Shown here in pieces: positions 11,615 through 11,931 of a DNA stretch of 11,931 bases. The notes beneath the pieces are model-generated. The model ran no database searches, had not been told where the DNA came from, and was given only the letters and a program-made list of their open reading frames with translations. A program made the position numbers and the translations under genes. Positions within the stretch are counted from its first letter, which is position 1. Every line of letters starts with the position of its first letter. This DNA comes from Rickettsiales bacterium (GTDB lineage: Bacteria > Pseudomonadota > Alphaproteobacteria > Rs-D84). Location: NCBI GenBank assembly GCA_031263295.1, contig JAISGC010000079.1, positions 1 through 11,931 on the forward strand, read 5' to 3'.

Positions 11615-11931
11615 TTGAAACGGATTGTCGCGTTTTTGGCGGTGGTTTTTATTGCGTCTGCGGGTGCCGCGGCCGACGATGTCGTGCGCGCGAGCCGCGG
11701 AGGGGGGCCCATAAAACAGGTATCAGGTATCAGCGAGCAGGTATCAGAAGCGACAGAGAACAGAGAACAGAGAACAGAGAATAGCCAGACGGAAAGCAAG
11801 AGTGTTTCCGGGAAGGCGGTCGCGTCGAGGGTCGCCGTGTCGGGCGCGGTTAGGGCGGCGCCTGCGCAGAGCAGAGAAGCCCCCACCCAAGATTCGCTAG
11901 GGGCTCGCAGAGCGAGCCCAAGCGAATCTAT
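11615..11931 (+). CDS. Exported low-complexity protein, cut by window end
   Basis: Open for 105 codons to the window edge with no stop. It begins at a TTG (11615), with no Shine-Dalgarno site but a TATAAT box 12 bp upstream, so a nearly leaderless mRNA is likely. Translation gives a good signal peptide: basic start (MKR), hydrophobic core IVAFLAVVFIASAG and cleavage near GAAA before DD. The next part is VVRASRGGGPIKQ, then a 21-residue segment encoded by a heptamer array (VSGISEQVSEATENREQR), then Ala/Arg/Ser/Val-rich sequence (VASRVAVSGAVRAAP) like the low-complexity part of the protein at 7522, then a segment encoded by a two-hairpin repeat. Probably a further member of the exported protein group; the domain beyond the edge is unseen. 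The low GC-normal start codon makes the exact start moderately uncertain. Confidence 0.6.
   Translation, partial: MKRIVAFLAVVFIASAGAAADDVVRASRGGGPIKQVSGISEQVSEATENREQRTENSQTESKSVSGKAVASRVAVSGAVRAAPAQSREAPTQDSLGARRASPSES
11718..11780 (+). repeat. Nine-unit heptamer array inside the last gene
   Basis: AGGTATC twice, AGCGAGC, AGGTATC, AGAAGCG, then ACAGAGA four times: 63 bp in one register. The first four units match those at 6164-6191, and the array sits in the same reading frame (it starts at the second base of a codon in both genes) and at a similar distance after the signal peptide. Confidence 0.85.
11880..11931 (-). repeat. Two-hairpin repeat, copy 9, cut by window end
   Basis: CCCCCACCCA edge followed by the second hairpin AGATTCGCT/AGCGAATCT (11890-11929). 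It has the same orientation and edge as the copy at 7383-7457 but an entirely different stem sequence. Here it is read in frame by the last gene; the first hairpin would lie beyond the window. Confidence 0.75.

Noticed and set aside
6164..11780. CRISPR array
   Set aside because: The units are contiguous 7-mers with no spacers, and there are no cas genes.

Overview
The window looks like a chromosomal stretch of a Gram-negative bacterium. It carries Sec signal peptides with AxA-type cleavage sites, type IV prepilin-like proteins, an OmpA-C-like protein and large exported Cys-rich proteins. The gene style (Ala/Arg/Asp-rich proteins, short leaders, hairpin repeats even inside genes) resembles uncultured host-associated Alphaproteobacteria. 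That placement is an impression and is not proven by the sequence.

Layout. 1-344: left arm of a long inverted repeat, containing a small RNA gene on the minus strand. 393-1592: tyrS (tyrosyl-tRNA synthetase), apparently leaderless. 1594-1790: a hairpin-rich MITE-like element. 1854-5763: three overlapping prepilin-like genes forming one operon. 5753-5960: a heptamer array and a pair of two-hairpin repeats. 6040-7239: an exported OmpA-C-like protein whose promoter matches that of the prepilin operon. 7247-7491: another repeat pair and heptamers. 7522-9720: a large exported Ala/Arg/Ser-rich and Cys-rich protein. 9745-9941: second copy of the MITE-like element, inverted. 9991-10440 (minus): a guanine-deaminase-like nucleoside deaminase. 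10484-10850: right arm of the inverted repeat, with a second copy of the small RNA on the plus strand. 10970-11545: a small Cys-rich exported protein. 11615 to the window end: the start of a further exported protein, cut by the window edge.

How the genes fit together. tyrS and the deaminase are housekeeping or metabolic genes. The prepilin trio, the OmpA-C-like protein and the exported Cys-rich proteins could build one envelope or surface structure. A common promoter architecture for the prepilin operon and the OmpA-like gene supports coupling of those four genes. Links to the Cys-rich proteins rest only on proximity and style.

The most striking content is not protein-coding. (i) There are two copies of an unrecognised small RNA of about 110 nt, each with its own strong promoter and terminator. 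Stem differences between the copies preserve pairing, and each copy is transcribed divergently from a leaderless gene. (ii) A family of two-hairpin repeats has about nine copies in 12 kb, with constant edges and a different second stem in each copy. (iii) There are two 135-bp-core elements flanked by variable hairpins. (iv) Heptamer (7-bp) tandem arrays recur in six places. In three genes they encode part of the N-terminus, including a signal peptide that is itself built from an inverted heptamer array.
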